This document shows, one piece after another, positions 54,297 through 62,966 of a stretch of 64,000 nt of DNA. This DNA comes from Vibrio splendidus (GTDB taxonomy: Bacteria; Pseudomonadota; Gammaproteobacteria; Enterobacterales; Vibrionaceae), in assembly GCF_024347615.1 (NCBI RefSeq), contig NZ_AP025509.1, positions 1,054,001 through 1,118,000 on the forward strand, in the 5' to 3' direction. The translations under genes were made by a program, and so were the position numbers. Positions within the stretch are counted from its first letter, which is position 1, and the number at the start of each line of letters is the position of its first letter. The notes below the pieces were generated by a model, which did no database searches, was not told where the DNA came from, and saw only the letters and a list, made by a program, of their open reading frames with translations.

Positions 54297-54758
54297 TTAC
54301 TGACTCATGCGAATCAATGACTTACCAATCAACCACTCTAGTTCTTTACCGCTAGTATCACCAAACTGAGTTTCAGTCAGCTTGTATAGACGGTCAATAC
54401 CGTTTGCAGCGAACTCATGAGCGCTCTCAGCAGTAACGATATGATGGAAAAGTAAACGTAAAATTGCTAGGAACTCAGCGTCTTCAAGTGCTGCAACCCA
54501 GCTTGCTGAAAATGCGTCAAGGCCATTTTCAAAGTCAATGTGTTCCATAAACATCTTGAAAATACGACCGTCTAAAGCAGCAGTAAAATCCGTTTTCTTA
54601 GGAAAGTGATGACTAATACCTGTACGAGAAACGCCTGTTTGTTGACTCAATGTCGTGTATGACATCTTGTCGTAACCCAATCTCAATAGCTGGTCCACAA
54701 CGGCATCCATGATCTTCTGGATCGTGATTTCTGTATCTTCTTTACTACGCTTTGGCAT
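54297..54758 (-). CDS. TetR-family transcriptional regulator
   Basis: A short 153-residue regulator. The N-terminal helix-turn-helix is clear (KIMDAVVDQLLRLGYDKMSY, then TTLSQQTGVSRTGISHHFPKK). The rest is helical and forms a ligand domain shorter than the usual 190-200 residues. It controls its own or nearby genes; the 530-base region upstream, shared with the YfcZ-type gene, is a plausible operator region. The ligand is unknown. Confidence 0.85.
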   Translation of the reverse strand: MPKRSKEDTEITIQKIMDAVVDQLLRLGYDKMSYTTLSQQTGVSRTGISHHFPKKTDFTAALDGRIFKMFMEHIDFENGLDAFSASWVAALEDAEFLAILRLLFHHIVTAESAHEFAANGIDRLYKLTETQFGDTSGKELEWLIGKSLIRMSQ

Positions 54759-55288
54759 ATTCAGGCTCTTCTCTTTGTAAATCCATCTAACTCAATCAAA
54801 TGAAGTCAGAATGAAAATCGTTATCAGCATTATGTGAGCAAGATGTTTTTTCGCAAGTATTTAGAACTAAATGCACACAAATACTATGTACGAACAATTT
54901 TACAGTGATGTCTCTTTGGACACTTTGTCTAATTATTCTTCGAAAATCACCTTACAATCCTAAGTCGATAATTTTAAATAACGACTTCGAATATGAAATA
55001 CCCAACGAAAAATTCATTGTATAAATACCTATCAAGCGATAGATAGTCTTATAAAATCATTCCTGACGCAACTAAGTGAATGATATTCTGACAAATTAAT
55101 AACATTCCTTTTCAACAAAACGTGAGGTAAATCACATACATATTTATCGGCGCGAATGTAGATATTCATTAAACACCTTAACAAACAACATAGCATACCA
55201 GTATAAATTAGTTCAAAGGTTTTAATTTTTGTAGATACAGTTCAAATTGCTCGTTAGAATAACCTCAGACTTTGTAAGAGGATTATTT
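54759..55288. other. Long divergent promoter region
   Basis: 530 A/T-rich bases between the TetR gene and the YfcZ-type gene. A strong CRP-like site is at 55118-55139. I see no open reading frame of note. Its length suggests more regulator sites than I can recognise, or a small RNA. Confidence 0.5.
55118..55139. promoter_or_regulatory. CRP-like binding site
   Basis: AAACGTGAGGTAAATCACATAC contains GTGA-N6-TCAC, both half-sites intact, with flanks AAAC and AT close to the CRP consensus. It lies about 160 bases upstream of the gene at 55289. Confidence 0.6.
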
Positions 55289-55588
55289 ATGAGCCAAGAT
55301 ATTGGTAACAACGATGTATGTGAGGCTTGCGGTTGCGCAGGTGAAATTGGCTTCATCATTAAAGAAGGCGACGAGGTTGCTGAGGTAACGGTTTACGGCA
55401 ACTCCAAAGCACTTATTGAAGCTGAATTAGCTAAGTACGTTGAGTTAGCAAAGCAGGTGTCTAGCAATGTTGAATTTGAAGCATCAGAGATGACTGAAGA
55501 CAGCACAGAATTGCACGCACGCTTTAAATTTGAAGTAAGCGCTGAGAAAATTATTTTCGAACTTAAGACTCGCTCTCTAGCGCGTTAA
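55289..55588 (+). CDS. YfcZ/YiiS-family (DUF406) protein
   Basis: From ATG 55289 (AAGAGGA upstream; a longer frame from 55247 lacks support) the product is 99 residues. It has the family's early cysteines (DVCEACGCAGEIGFII) and the helix-strand pattern ALIEAELAKYVELAKQVSSN, ending in FELKTRSLAR. Function of the family is unknown; in E. coli YfcZ lies beside fadL. A CRP-like site upstream suggests carbon-dependent expression. The gene ends at a bidirectional terminator. Confidence 0.83.
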   Translation: MSQDIGNNDVCEACGCAGEIGFIIKEGDEVAEVTVYGNSKALIEAELAKYVELAKQVSSNVEFEASEMTEDSTELHARFKFEVSAEKIIFELKTRSLAR

Positions 55589-55613
55589 TATAAGCACTTA
55601 TGCTCATATAATT

Positions 55614-55640
55614 AAAAGACGAGTTTATTACTCGTCTTTT
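55614..55640. terminator. Bidirectional terminator
   Basis: Stem AAAAGACGAG / CTCGTCTTTT with loop TTTATTA, between the YfcZ-type gene and the convergent DUF1496 gene. Confidence 0.88.
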
Positions 55641-55927
55641 TTTATTATTTCAACCCAACCTAGAGCACCATTGGTCTCAAAGTCATTTTCAGCCGCACAT
55701 TTAATCACAACACCAGTGACCTCAACGATAGCACCAACACTATATGCCTTATCATTGTAATAACAAACTCGTTGCTGTGAAGTACTCTGAGTGACAACCA
55801 CTGCCGCTTTTGCAGGCGTTGATATTATTTTATTAGCACTTACTGATATTGAACAAAACGCAGAGGTCAGAATCACAAAGCATTTTAGAATTTGATGCTT
55901 TATTCGAACCGAAAATTTACCTTTCAT
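55628..55927 (-). CDS. DUF1496-family exported protein
   Basis: A 99-residue protein with an N-terminal signal (FVILTSAFCSISVSA). The mature part matches DUF1496: QRVCYYNDKAYSVGAIVEVT, then IKCAAENDFETNGALGWVEI, with two cysteines that may pair. Function unknown. Its 3' end overlaps the shared terminator stem by design. It is convergent with the YfcZ-type gene and divergent from the repeat protein at 56029. Confidence 0.78.
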   Translation of the reverse strand: MKGKFSVRIKHQILKCFVILTSAFCSISVSANKIISTPAKAAVVVTQSTSQQRVCYYNDKAYSVGAIVEVTGVVIKCAAENDFETNGALGWVEIIKKDE

Positions 55928-56028
55928 TGTCTCTTATTCCTTTCTACCTACCAACAAATGAGTAAAACACTATGCGAGAATAATTTTTTCTTTATAGTGT
56001 TAACGTCTATCGTAATAAGAAGCTTGTT

Positions 56029-56628
56029 ATGCTCCGAATAATTGCACTTATTATTGGTTCTTTAACCATAACAAATGTGACTGCTGAACCACTCGATCAG
56101 TATCAAATATTGAACCATCTGGATAATTACGGAAACTTATATTTACGAAATAAGCCATACACATCACTGCCAACAGGGTTAATCGTTGATGGCAACCTCA
56201 ATATTGAGAACACTGCGATTACCCGCCTACCCAAAGGATTGGAAGTAAACGGAAGTCTTAAAGGCGGTAACAGCCAACTCTCGCGGGTTCCCTCGGGAGT
56301 GAAGATAAAAGGCTATGCCGACTTGATTGGCAGTCAGATTTCCAGTTGGCCAAGAGGTGTGAGAGTGGGCGGATTTATTAACCTCACGGATACTCCCCTC
56401 CAGAGCCTGCCCAATGGCTTTAGAGTGAAAGGCGACCTGAGCGTGATTCGTACGCCTTTGACAGAGCTACCAAACGGGATAGTGATTGATGGCGATTTAT
56501 ATATAGGCGGTTCTGGGATTACAACATTTCCCGATACCATGACAGTCAAAGGTAATATCTACCTCGGTGGTAACACGATTACCACGTGGCCAACCAGCCT
56601 AGAGCTTGGTGGCGCTGTCGCTCGCTAG
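56029..56628 (+). CDS. Secreted protein of 20-residue leucine-rich-like repeats
   Basis: A 199-residue protein with a signal peptide (residues 1-19, ending VTA). From about residue 34 it consists of roughly eight 20-residue repeats of pattern x-G-x-L-x-L-x-x-T-x-I-x-x-L-P-x-G-L-x-V, for example DGNLNIENTAITRLPKGLEV and KGDLSVIRTPLTELPNGIVI. The LPxGL phrase recalls bacterial LRR proteins of the YopM/IpaH type, while regular G and beta residues suggest a solenoid or beta-helix. There is no toxin or ligase domain. It probably lies in the periplasm or is secreted. Function unknown. Confidence 0.8.
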   Translation: MLRIIALIIGSLTITNVTAEPLDQYQILNHLDNYGNLYLRNKPYTSLPTGLIVDGNLNIENTAITRLPKGLEVNGSLKGGNSQLSRVPSGVKIKGYADLIGSQISSWPRGVRVGGFINLTDTPLQSLPNGFRVKGDLSVIRTPLTELPNGIVIDGDLYIGGSGITTFPDTMTVKGNIYLGGNTITTWPTSLELGGAVAR

Positions 56629-56640
56629 TTCAGCCTAAAA

Positions 56641-56695
56641 CTCTAATGCTCTGAAGCTCTAAAGCTCTAAAGCTCTAAAACTCTAAAACTCTAAT
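56641..56695. repeat. Octamer tandem repeat, consensus CTCTAAAG
   Basis: Seven head-to-tail 8-base units (ctctaatg, ctctgaag, ctctaaag twice, ctctaaaa twice, ctctaat) start 12 bases after the stop of the repeat protein. A short AGC/AGT trinucleotide run follows at 56698-56717, then a terminator. Confidence 0.9.
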
Positions 56696-56727
56696 ACAGC
56701 AGTAGCAGTAGTAGTAATTCAGAAACA

Positions 56728-56752
56728 AAAAAGGAGCCCAAGGCTCCTTTTT
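56728..56752. terminator. Bidirectional terminator
   Basis: Stem AAAAAGGAGCC / GGCTCCTTTTT with loop CAA between the repeat-protein gene and the convergent acyltransferase gene. Confidence 0.9.
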
Positions 56753-56798
56753 CAATTCAAGCAAGTTACGACTCAACTCACAAGCTAACTAACGCTCG

Positions 56799-57905
56799 TT
56801 AACCAATGTTCTTCACTGGATTCGCATAGCTGTCGATCAAGTACTGACGAGCACCTTGTGGCAAACCAGATAGTTTATCTTCAAACTCCTGCTTAACCGC
56901 TGCTGTAATCGACTCGTCTTCTTTTTCCGCTGCCAGCAAGTTTACTGGAAACAGTTTGTAGTTGTCGTGGATCTGGCGGTCGATCTCTTGAGCAAGCGCT
57001 TCAGGCGTATCAAAATCTTGGTCGATAACCTGACCGAAACCAACATGAACACGTCCTTTATTGCCGATGATACCTTGAATGATACTTTCGATATCTTCAA
57101 ATTCACCCTTTTCGTAACTGCCGTTTACGTCTTTTTCAAAAAGCTCGATCGCTTTCGCGATGTCACATGGATCGTTTTCGTAAGAAATAGACACAGGAAC
57201 GATCTTCAACGACTTCACGTATTCAGGGAAGGCGATTTTTTGCTTACGACCTTCAACGTGGAACATCTTCAAGATTGCTGGCTCAGTAAAATCATTGCCG
57301 TCTTTTGCACGGCCTTCCTTTTGAGCGATCCAGATAGAATTGCCCGTTTCCAAAGAATGCTTGATGTACGAAGACAACTGCCCCAGTGCTTTCATCATCT
57401 CACGAGGCCCTTTTAAAGAACGCTTTACAATAAAGCTCTTATTAAGGCGCATCAGTTCAGTCGCACATGGTTTCTTCAACAAGTTGTCACCAATTGCAAT
57501 ACGGCAAGTTTGGTGATTGTTGTGATGCAATGCGTAGTTAACTAATGCCGGATCCATAGCAATATCACGGTGATTTGAAATAAACAGGTAAGCTTGACTA
57601 GCGTCCAGTGACTCTACACCTGTGTATGTCACACCATTCGTGGTTTTCGCTAATGTATCTCGCAAGTATTTCTTAACTTCAATCTGAATGGATTCAACGC
57701 TGGTCAGCTTGCTCCATTTCATTTTCAAGTAAACGCGCAAGATCGGACTCATTAATGCTTTAAACCAAGACGCATGGTTTGAAAAACGATAGTGCAGTAT
57801 CGCACTGATAAATTCTTCATCATTAATAAGACGGTTTAGTGCCGCTGGAATTTCATCATCGCCGTAAGGACGAATATCAACATATGGATCGGTCGGAGAG
57901 GTCAT
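56799..57905 (-). CDS. PlsC-type glycerolipid acyltransferase
   Basis: A 368-residue acyltransferase. The catalytic HxxxxD is in FISNHRDIAMDPALVNY, and a further acyltransferase block follows (FIVKRSLKGPREMMKALGQL, WIAQKEGRAKDGND). The N- and C-terminal parts do not match the short PlsC (about 245 residues), so it belongs to the larger, poorly studied PlsC-like group. It should transfer acyl chains to a lysophospholipid or another lipid. No other lipid gene is near. Confidence 0.82.
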   Translation of the reverse strand: MTSPTDPYVDIRPYGDDEIPAALNRLINDEEFISAILHYRFSNHASWFKALMSPILRVYLKMKWSKLTSVESIQIEVKKYLRDTLAKTTNGVTYTGVESLDASQAYLFISNHRDIAMDPALVNYALHHNNHQTCRIAIGDNLLKKPCATELMRLNKSFIVKRSLKGPREMMKALGQLSSYIKHSLETGNSIWIAQKEGRAKDGNDFTEPAILKMFHVEGRKQKIAFPEYVKSLKIVPVSISYENDPCDIAKAIELFEKDVNGSYEKGEFEDIESIIQGIIGNKGRVHVGFGQVIDQDFDTPEALAQEIDRQIHDNYKLFPVNLLAAEKEDESITAAVKQEFEDKLSGLPQGARQYLIDSYANPVKNIG

Positions 57906-58080
57906 TTTTTAATTCAAATAATAAAAATCTGGCTCATTCTACGCGTTGTTTTGACTTCTCGCAGCTACAGAGTCCATACTTTTGACAAGGTCAGACCAGA
58001 AAGATTGAAAATACCCTGTTATTGTTGGCATTCTTTAAAATTAACGGTAATCTTGACGCCCCAAAATTAAGGTACTATCT

Positions 58081-58707
58081 ATGAACTTCGCTATTGAATA
58101 TACATCGGCTTACTTTTCACACTTGGTGATCACACCTCGCAAAAAAGTACTTAAACATAGCCTTGTATCGGTTCAAAGTGGCTTGGTTTTGATAAAGCTG
58201 GGTAAGCAAGAGTATGCCGTCGAGCCAGGCCAGAGTGTATGGATTCCATATGACTGCCTAACATCACTGACCTACTTTCCAAACACCCAGGTTAATCGTG
58301 TCGATTTCTCAGTTCGTTTGACCGACTCATTCCCGAGACAAGCAGGATACATCACGCAAACCAACCTCTCTTCTGCGTTACTGGAAAAGTTGGAGCTAAC
58401 CAAAGCTCGCGCTTCAAATGCCAATAATACGGAGCAAGCGTTTAAAGATATGCTTTCTGTTCTCAAGCAAGAAGTGTTGGCATTTAAGCCACTGCTTTGC
58501 GAAAGTGCTTTGTCTCAGCGATTCAATCAGTGGAACATCGATGACTCGAACCTACCGCAAGAACACACCTTGGTGATGGTAATGCGCGAGGCAAAGAAAC
58601 GTATGCAGTCGGGTCAGAAACGTGCACTTGTGATTGATGATTTGTTCTCAGGCAAAGAAGAAGAGTTTGAACAGCTGTGCATGCTTGTTTTTGGTGAAGA
58701 TTTATAG
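58081..58707 (+). CDS. AraC-like cupin sensor protein lacking a helix-turn-helix
   Basis: 208 residues. The first 100 form an AraC-type cupin sensor (YAVEPGQSVWIPYDCLTSLT is the typical turn). A full AraC regulator would have two helix-turn-helix motifs in the last 100 residues; here that part is helical but shows no recognisable AraC signature (RMQSGQKRALVIDDLFSGKE is the nearest). It is either diverged or a sensor-only protein. ATG 58081 follows AAGGTACTATCT. Confidence 0.7.
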   Translation: MNFAIEYTSAYFSHLVITPRKKVLKHSLVSVQSGLVLIKLGKQEYAVEPGQSVWIPYDCLTSLTYFPNTQVNRVDFSVRLTDSFPRQAGYITQTNLSSALLEKLELTKARASNANNTEQAFKDMLSVLKQEVLAFKPLLCESALSQRFNQWNIDDSNLPQEHTLVMVMREAKKRMQSGQKRALVIDDLFSGKEEEFEQLCMLVFGEDL

Positions 58708-58753
58708 CTTAGCGATAAGTTATAGCTAATATGAAAGCAACAAACCAGATACT

Positions 58754-58789
58754 AAAAAGCCGCAAAAACTCAGTTTTTGCGGCTTTTTT
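58754..58789. terminator. Bidirectional terminator
   Basis: Stem AAAAAGCCGCAAAAACT / GTTTTTGCGGCTTTTT, loop of two bases, between convergent genes. Confidence 0.9.
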
Positions 58790-58820
58790 AATTCTTAGCA
58801 TCGATTAATAACCTAACGGT

Positions 58821-59312
58821 CTAGAACGGTAATTCAACCTGCATCATTAGGTCAGCGTCTCGTGAGTCATGCCAACGGTAATCAAATCGCATGCGCGGTT
58901 GCCCTTCTACTTTATCACCAAAGCCAATGCTTAATTGAAGGCCATGATTCATCAACCACTCTTCTGTCGACATATCATACTGATCATCTTCGAGATCTTC
59001 TGGGAACCACATACCTAATCCAACGTAGTTAGATTCAAGGCTTTGAGTTAATAGAGGCGCATCTTTGCTCTGAATAACCCAATCAGACCAATAGTCTGCC
59101 GTTGATTCAGGTTCATCTTCGCTTAATCCACTGAGCTCCATCATACGTTGACCGAAGGATTCAAGGCTTGTAGATAAGTCTAAACAGTTATTTTCATCGT
59201 CAGAAGTCAGCATGATCGAATCTAAGCTAAAGAAATCACAATCAGCGTGAGCAGGCATACTGCATGCTGCAATGATCATCGTCGCTGGTATCGCGCGCTT
59301 TAGCATAGTCAT
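58821..59312 (-). CDS. Exported protein of unknown function, 163 aa
   Basis: 163 residues with a signal peptide (LKRAIPATMIIAACSMPAHA). The mature part is very acidic, with two cysteines (ADCDFFSLDS and ENNCLDLST), and ends with beta-strand segments (RMRFDYRWHDSRDADLMMQV) and a final Phe, as in outer-membrane proteins. It is too short for a normal porin. I do not recognise a family. ATG 59312 follows AGAGG at four bases; ATG 59306 is also possible. Confidence 0.72.
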   Translation of the reverse strand: MTMLKRAIPATMIIAACSMPAHADCDFFSLDSIMLTSDDENNCLDLSTSLESFGQRMMELSGLSEDEPESTADYWSDWVIQSKDAPLLTQSLESNYVGLGMWFPEDLEDDQYDMSTEEWLMNHGLQLSIGFGDKVEGQPRMRFDYRWHDSRDADLMMQVELPF

Positions 59313-59334
59313 CAGACCTCTTAAATTAGTGAAT

Positions 59335-59856
59335 CTACATTATTGTATACAGTTCACCATCTTGCAATATCTTTGTAACTGACTTTGTACTCAATTTCGC
59401 CACATTGCTCCCACTTTGCAAAGCAAGGCGGATATCGGTACTACGAATCTTTACTTTTTCAGGGCAAGCCATCACAGACCACTGCTTGGTAATCTCATCT
59501 GATTTATAGAAAGATGAGAATTTAAAGAAGTTATCTGGGCCAATAACAAACGTCAGTTCAGCGTCACGATGTAACTTTTGGAGTTCACTGAGCACCGCGT
59601 AAGTCGTCACGCTTTCACCTGGAGTGAACAAACTTTTTTCGATCAAAGAAAGCTCAACTTGATCCAGTGAAAGATCGCTAATAAATGCGTTAACTAACTG
59701 ACATCTCGTATCAAAGTCTAGCATCTCTTTTCCCCAAGCATGGGCAATACTTGGAACAAGTAGAATTTTGTCAAAGTGAGCCAACGAATCAATCACACTT
59801 TTGTGCCCTAAGCTCGGCGGATTAAACGCACTACCGAAAATGGCTATTTTTTCCAT
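59335..59856 (-). CDS. Nicotinate-nucleotide adenylyltransferase-like (NadD-type) protein
   Basis: A 173-residue nucleotidyltransferase. The substrate motif is FGSAFNPPSLGHKS, a variant of GGxFDPxHxGH with the first His replaced by Ser, and the C-terminal ISSTDIR-type motif reads IRSTDIRLALQSG. It should transfer AMP to nicotinate or nicotinamide mononucleotide, but the altered first His may change activity. It is divergent from nadE, 109 bases away, which fits an NAD role. Classic NadD is about 40 residues longer. Confidence 0.78.
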   Translation of the reverse strand: MEKIAIFGSAFNPPSLGHKSVIDSLAHFDKILLVPSIAHAWGKEMLDFDTRCQLVNAFISDLSLDQVELSLIEKSLFTPGESVTTYAVLSELQKLHRDAELTFVIGPDNFFKFSSFYKSDEITKQWSVMACPEKVKIRSTDIRLALQSGSNVAKLSTKSVTKILQDGELYTIM

Positions 59857-59965
59857 TATTTATTACTGCCTTCTCTTTCTAAGCTTGTGCAAAGAGGTTT
59901 TTAAATCGGATGATTTAGGTATGATAACACTAGATTTTTAATTTGCTTGCAGGAAAGGAATACGA

Positions 59966-60796
59966 ATGGAACAGTTAATTCGTGACGAAATGCGCGTACT
60001 ACCTTCAATTGACCCTCACTTCGAAGTGACTCGCCGTGTGGACTTTATCAAAACGAAACTTCAGCAGTCAGGCTGCAAGTCTCTGATCCTTGGTATCAGT
60101 GGCGGTGTGGATTCGACAACTTGTGGCCGTTTAGCACAAATGGCCGTTAATAGCCTGAATGAAAGCGCTGGTAGCGACAACTACCAATTCATCGCCGTTC
60201 GCCTACCATATGGTGAGCAAAAAGATGAAGATGAAGCACAACTTGCTCTATCTTTCATTCAGCCTTCTCAATCCGTTTCTGTCAACATTAAAGCCGGTGT
60301 TGATGGGCTTCACGCTGCATCTCATGTTGCTCTTGAAGGCACAGGCCTGCTGCCAACAGATTCAGCAAAAATCGACTTTGTGAAAGGGAATGTGAAAGCT
60401 CGTGCTCGCATGATCGCACAATACGAAATCGCAGGTTACGTTGGTGGTCTTGTCATCGGTACCGACCACTCAGCGGAAAACATTACTGGCTTCTACACTA
60501 AGCACGGTGACGGCGCATGTGATTTAGCACCTTTGTTCGGCCTGAACAAACGCCAAGTTCGTGAGCTTGCAGCAACGCTGGGCGCTCCAGAGCAACTTGT
60601 TAAGAAAGTACCAACTGCTGATCTAGAAGAGCTTGACCCTCAGAAAGCCGATGAAGCAGCATTGAACCTTTCTTACGATCAAATCGATGATTTCCTTGAA
60701 GGCAAAGAAGTCTCTCAAGACGTATCAGATCGCTTAGTTGGCATCTACAAAGCAACACAGCACAAGCGTCAACCAATCCCAACGATCTACGATTAA
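59966..60796 (+). CDS. nadE: Ammonia-dependent NAD synthetase NadE
   Basis: 276 residues. It has the PP-loop ([18 protein letters not shown]-binding), [20 protein letters not shown] and [17 protein letters not shown]. It makes NAD from deamido-NAD, ATP and ammonia; there is no glutaminase domain. CAGGAAAGGAATACGA precedes the ATG. It is divergent from the NadD-like gene, so the last two steps of NAD synthesis are paired here. Terminator at 60819. Confidence 0.95.
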   Translation: MEQLIRDEMRVLPSIDPHFEVTRRVDFIKTKLQQSGCKSLILGISGGVDSTTCGRLAQMAVNSLNESAGSDNYQFIAVRLPYGEQKDEDEAQLALSFIQPSQSVSVNIKAGVDGLHAASHVALEGTGLLPTDSAKIDFVKGNVKARARMIAQYEIAGYVGGLVIGTDHSAENITGFYTKHGDGACDLAPLFGLNKRQVRELAATLGAPEQLVKKVPTADLEELDPQKADEAALNLSYDQIDDFLEGKEVSQDVSDRLVGIYKATQHKRQPIPTIYD

Positions 60797-60818
60797 TTTT
60801 TAAATTAGCCTCAGAATC

Positions 60819-60857
60819 AAAAAGGCCGGAAGCTCATTTACGAACTTCCGGCCTTTT
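60819..60857. terminator. Bidirectional terminator after nadE
   Basis: Stem AAAAGGCCGGAAG / CTTCCGGCCTTTT with a 12-base loop between nadE and the convergent MOSC fusion gene. Confidence 0.9.
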
Positions 60858-60892
60858 CTATTTAGTGTTTTTCCTTTTGACCGAACGTGTCG

Positions 60893-62749
60893 TTAATCCA
60901 CAACTTCGATATCGGTTTGAGGCACACTGCAACACGCCAGTATCTGACCCATATTGCGTTCATGCTCTTGCAATGCAGGCACATCAGGTTGATGAACTTG
61001 CCCAGACTCGAGGGTCACTTTACAAGCGCCACAGAAACCAGCACGGCAGCTTGAAGCGATAGACACACCCGCCGACTCTGCTTGCTCTAGTAGGGTTGAC
61101 TGATTATTACCTTCGAACAAGTAGCCATTGACACTCAATTGCAGTTGCTTCACCGCCTCTTCGGTAGACTGAGCGACACCAAACGCTTCTTGGTGGTAAT
61201 GCTGGGGGGTGAGTCCCATTTGAATCAGCAGTTTCTTTGCATTATCCATAAAGCCGTCAGGGCCACACACGAACGCTTGGCGCTTGTGTAGCTCTTCAAT
61301 TTTAGCGACATGAGACACGCTCAAACGTCCTGATAAACCTTCCCACTCTTTCGTTGGTTGACTTAATGAATAAATCACACGTAGGCCGGCATGCTCACTG
61401 GCGATCTTATCAATCTCAGCTTGATAAGGAATGTCCTCTTCGCTGCTACATTGATGATAGAAAACCACATCATCAATTTGATCATGGTCGGCTAGGTAAC
61501 GAAGCATCGACAGCATTGGCGTAATGCCACTACCTGCGGATAATAGTAGTAACGGGTGCGTTGGATTTTGTTCTAGATAGAAAGCACCATCTGGGTTTTG
61601 AGCAACAAGAGTATCCCCCACTTGGAAGTGATCATTGAGCCAGTTTGAGATTTGACCATCGTCCACTCGCTTTACAGAAATCGCTAAACGCCCTGCGCGT
61701 GATGGGCTCGAAGATAATGTGTAACGACGAGACACTTTTTCGCCATTAATTACCATCTCAATCGGTAGATGTTGCCCTGGCTGATAGCTTGGTAATGAAT
61801 GGTTCTCTTTCGCTGGCTCTAGCCAGAACGTCGTGAAGTCGCGAGCGATCTCTTCTCGCTCAACACACGTTAAATGTAGCGATTCTACCCATGTATCTTC
61901 GTAGTGCTCTTTTTCTTTAGTTTCTAATAGTTCAACAACATCACCGGCTTTGACTAAGCCTTCATTTTTAGCCACAAGGTTTTGGCCAAAGAAAACGCCA
62001 CCGCGCTCGTTGGCTCTGAATGATGAAAAGGTGTTAAGCGGCTCTTTTGTCGATCTAAGTTCGCCACTCTCAACATCAACCGTGGTTAGGATACATCGTT
62101 CACAAGGCTTAACGGATTCAAATTCAACCTCACCAATTCGGATACGCTTCCAGCTATCTTCGGCAAAAGGTTCTGTGTTGGAAACAACAAAGTTGGTGCG
62201 GAACTGATCCATTGAATGGGTTTCAGGGCTGCGGCGATTGAGTTCATCAAGAGAGGCTTGGCTGATCACTAACATTGGGTAACCGTCGGCAAAGCTCACA
62301 TTATGACCGAGCTTTTCTCGGACACGATTCGATTGCTCACCAGAAAACAGTAGCTCAACGCGCACGCCCAACACATCACTGAACCAATCATCGGCTTCAT
62401 CACATGTCGTGTATGCCGTGAAGCTGTCTTTCCACACCGTTGCTGGCGCTTCTTGCATCTTGAAGCTCGCATACTTTAGGCGCAGCGCTTCTTTACCTTC
62501 ATAAGTGAAGATCAAACCATCTGGTTGCAAACTAGAAGATACCTTGACCATTTTAGGGTACTTACGTGCCGTCACCATTGAGCCGTCAGCCAACGCCAAC
62601 ATAAAACGTCTGTCGAAGGTAAGGCCCTGTTTTTCGACCCAAGCAGAAGAGAGTGCAATCCCGCCCACTGACTTAACCGGAAATACATTGATTTGAGATA
62701 GAGAAGGCACTTGCTGTGAAGCCTTTTGATCTGACGGTAGCTGCGACAT
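60893..62749 (-). CDS. MOSC - ferredoxin reductase - 2Fe-2S ferredoxin fusion oxidoreductase
   Basis: A 618-residue fusion. Residues about 15-270 are a YcbX/mARC-type MOSC domain with the molybdenum-binding Cys in KPCERCILTTVD. Residues about 290-530 are a FAD/NAD(P) reductase: RRYTLSSSPSR (FAD) and LLLSAGSGITPMLSML (NAD). The last 90 residues are a plant-type 2Fe-2S ferredoxin with CRAGFCGACKV and a distal Cys. It should move electrons from NAD(P)H to the molybdenum centre, reducing N-hydroxylated compounds, in one chain. E. coli YcbX lacks the reductase part. Confidence 0.88.
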   Translation of the reverse strand: MSQLPSDQKASQQVPSLSQINVFPVKSVGGIALSSAWVEKQGLTFDRRFMLALADGSMVTARKYPKMVKVSSSLQPDGLIFTYEGKEALRLKYASFKMQEAPATVWKDSFTAYTTCDEADDWFSDVLGVRVELLFSGEQSNRVREKLGHNVSFADGYPMLVISQASLDELNRRSPETHSMDQFRTNFVVSNTEPFAEDSWKRIRIGEVEFESVKPCERCILTTVDVESGELRSTKEPLNTFSSFRANERGGVFFGQNLVAKNEGLVKAGDVVELLETKEKEHYEDTWVESLHLTCVEREEIARDFTTFWLEPAKENHSLPSYQPGQHLPIEMVINGEKVSRRYTLSSSPSRAGRLAISVKRVDDGQISNWLNDHFQVGDTLVAQNPDGAFYLEQNPTHPLLLLSAGSGITPMLSMLRYLADHDQIDDVVFYHQCSSEEDIPYQAEIDKIASEHAGLRVIYSLSQPTKEWEGLSGRLSVSHVAKIEELHKRQAFVCGPDGFMDNAKKLLIQMGLTPQHYHQEAFGVAQSTEEAVKQLQLSVNGYLFEGNNQSTLLEQAESAGVSIASSCRAGFCGACKVTLESGQVHQPDVPALQEHERNMGQILACCSVPQTDIEVVD

Positions 62750-62966
62750 AACGATTCCAATGTTTTGTTATTTGTCCCAATGCTAACAAATGGTTATAAA
62801 TAGATAAACTGGCAGGCATTAAACACTTGATACTAAGCTATTATCTTGAGATGTTTAGCTTTCTATTTTGATACATTAAGGCAGCAATGCAGTAACACTC
62901 TCCATACGTTCTATACTTTGAACACGATTGCTGCTTTGAACTTTCATTGAATAAAAAGGATTTATC

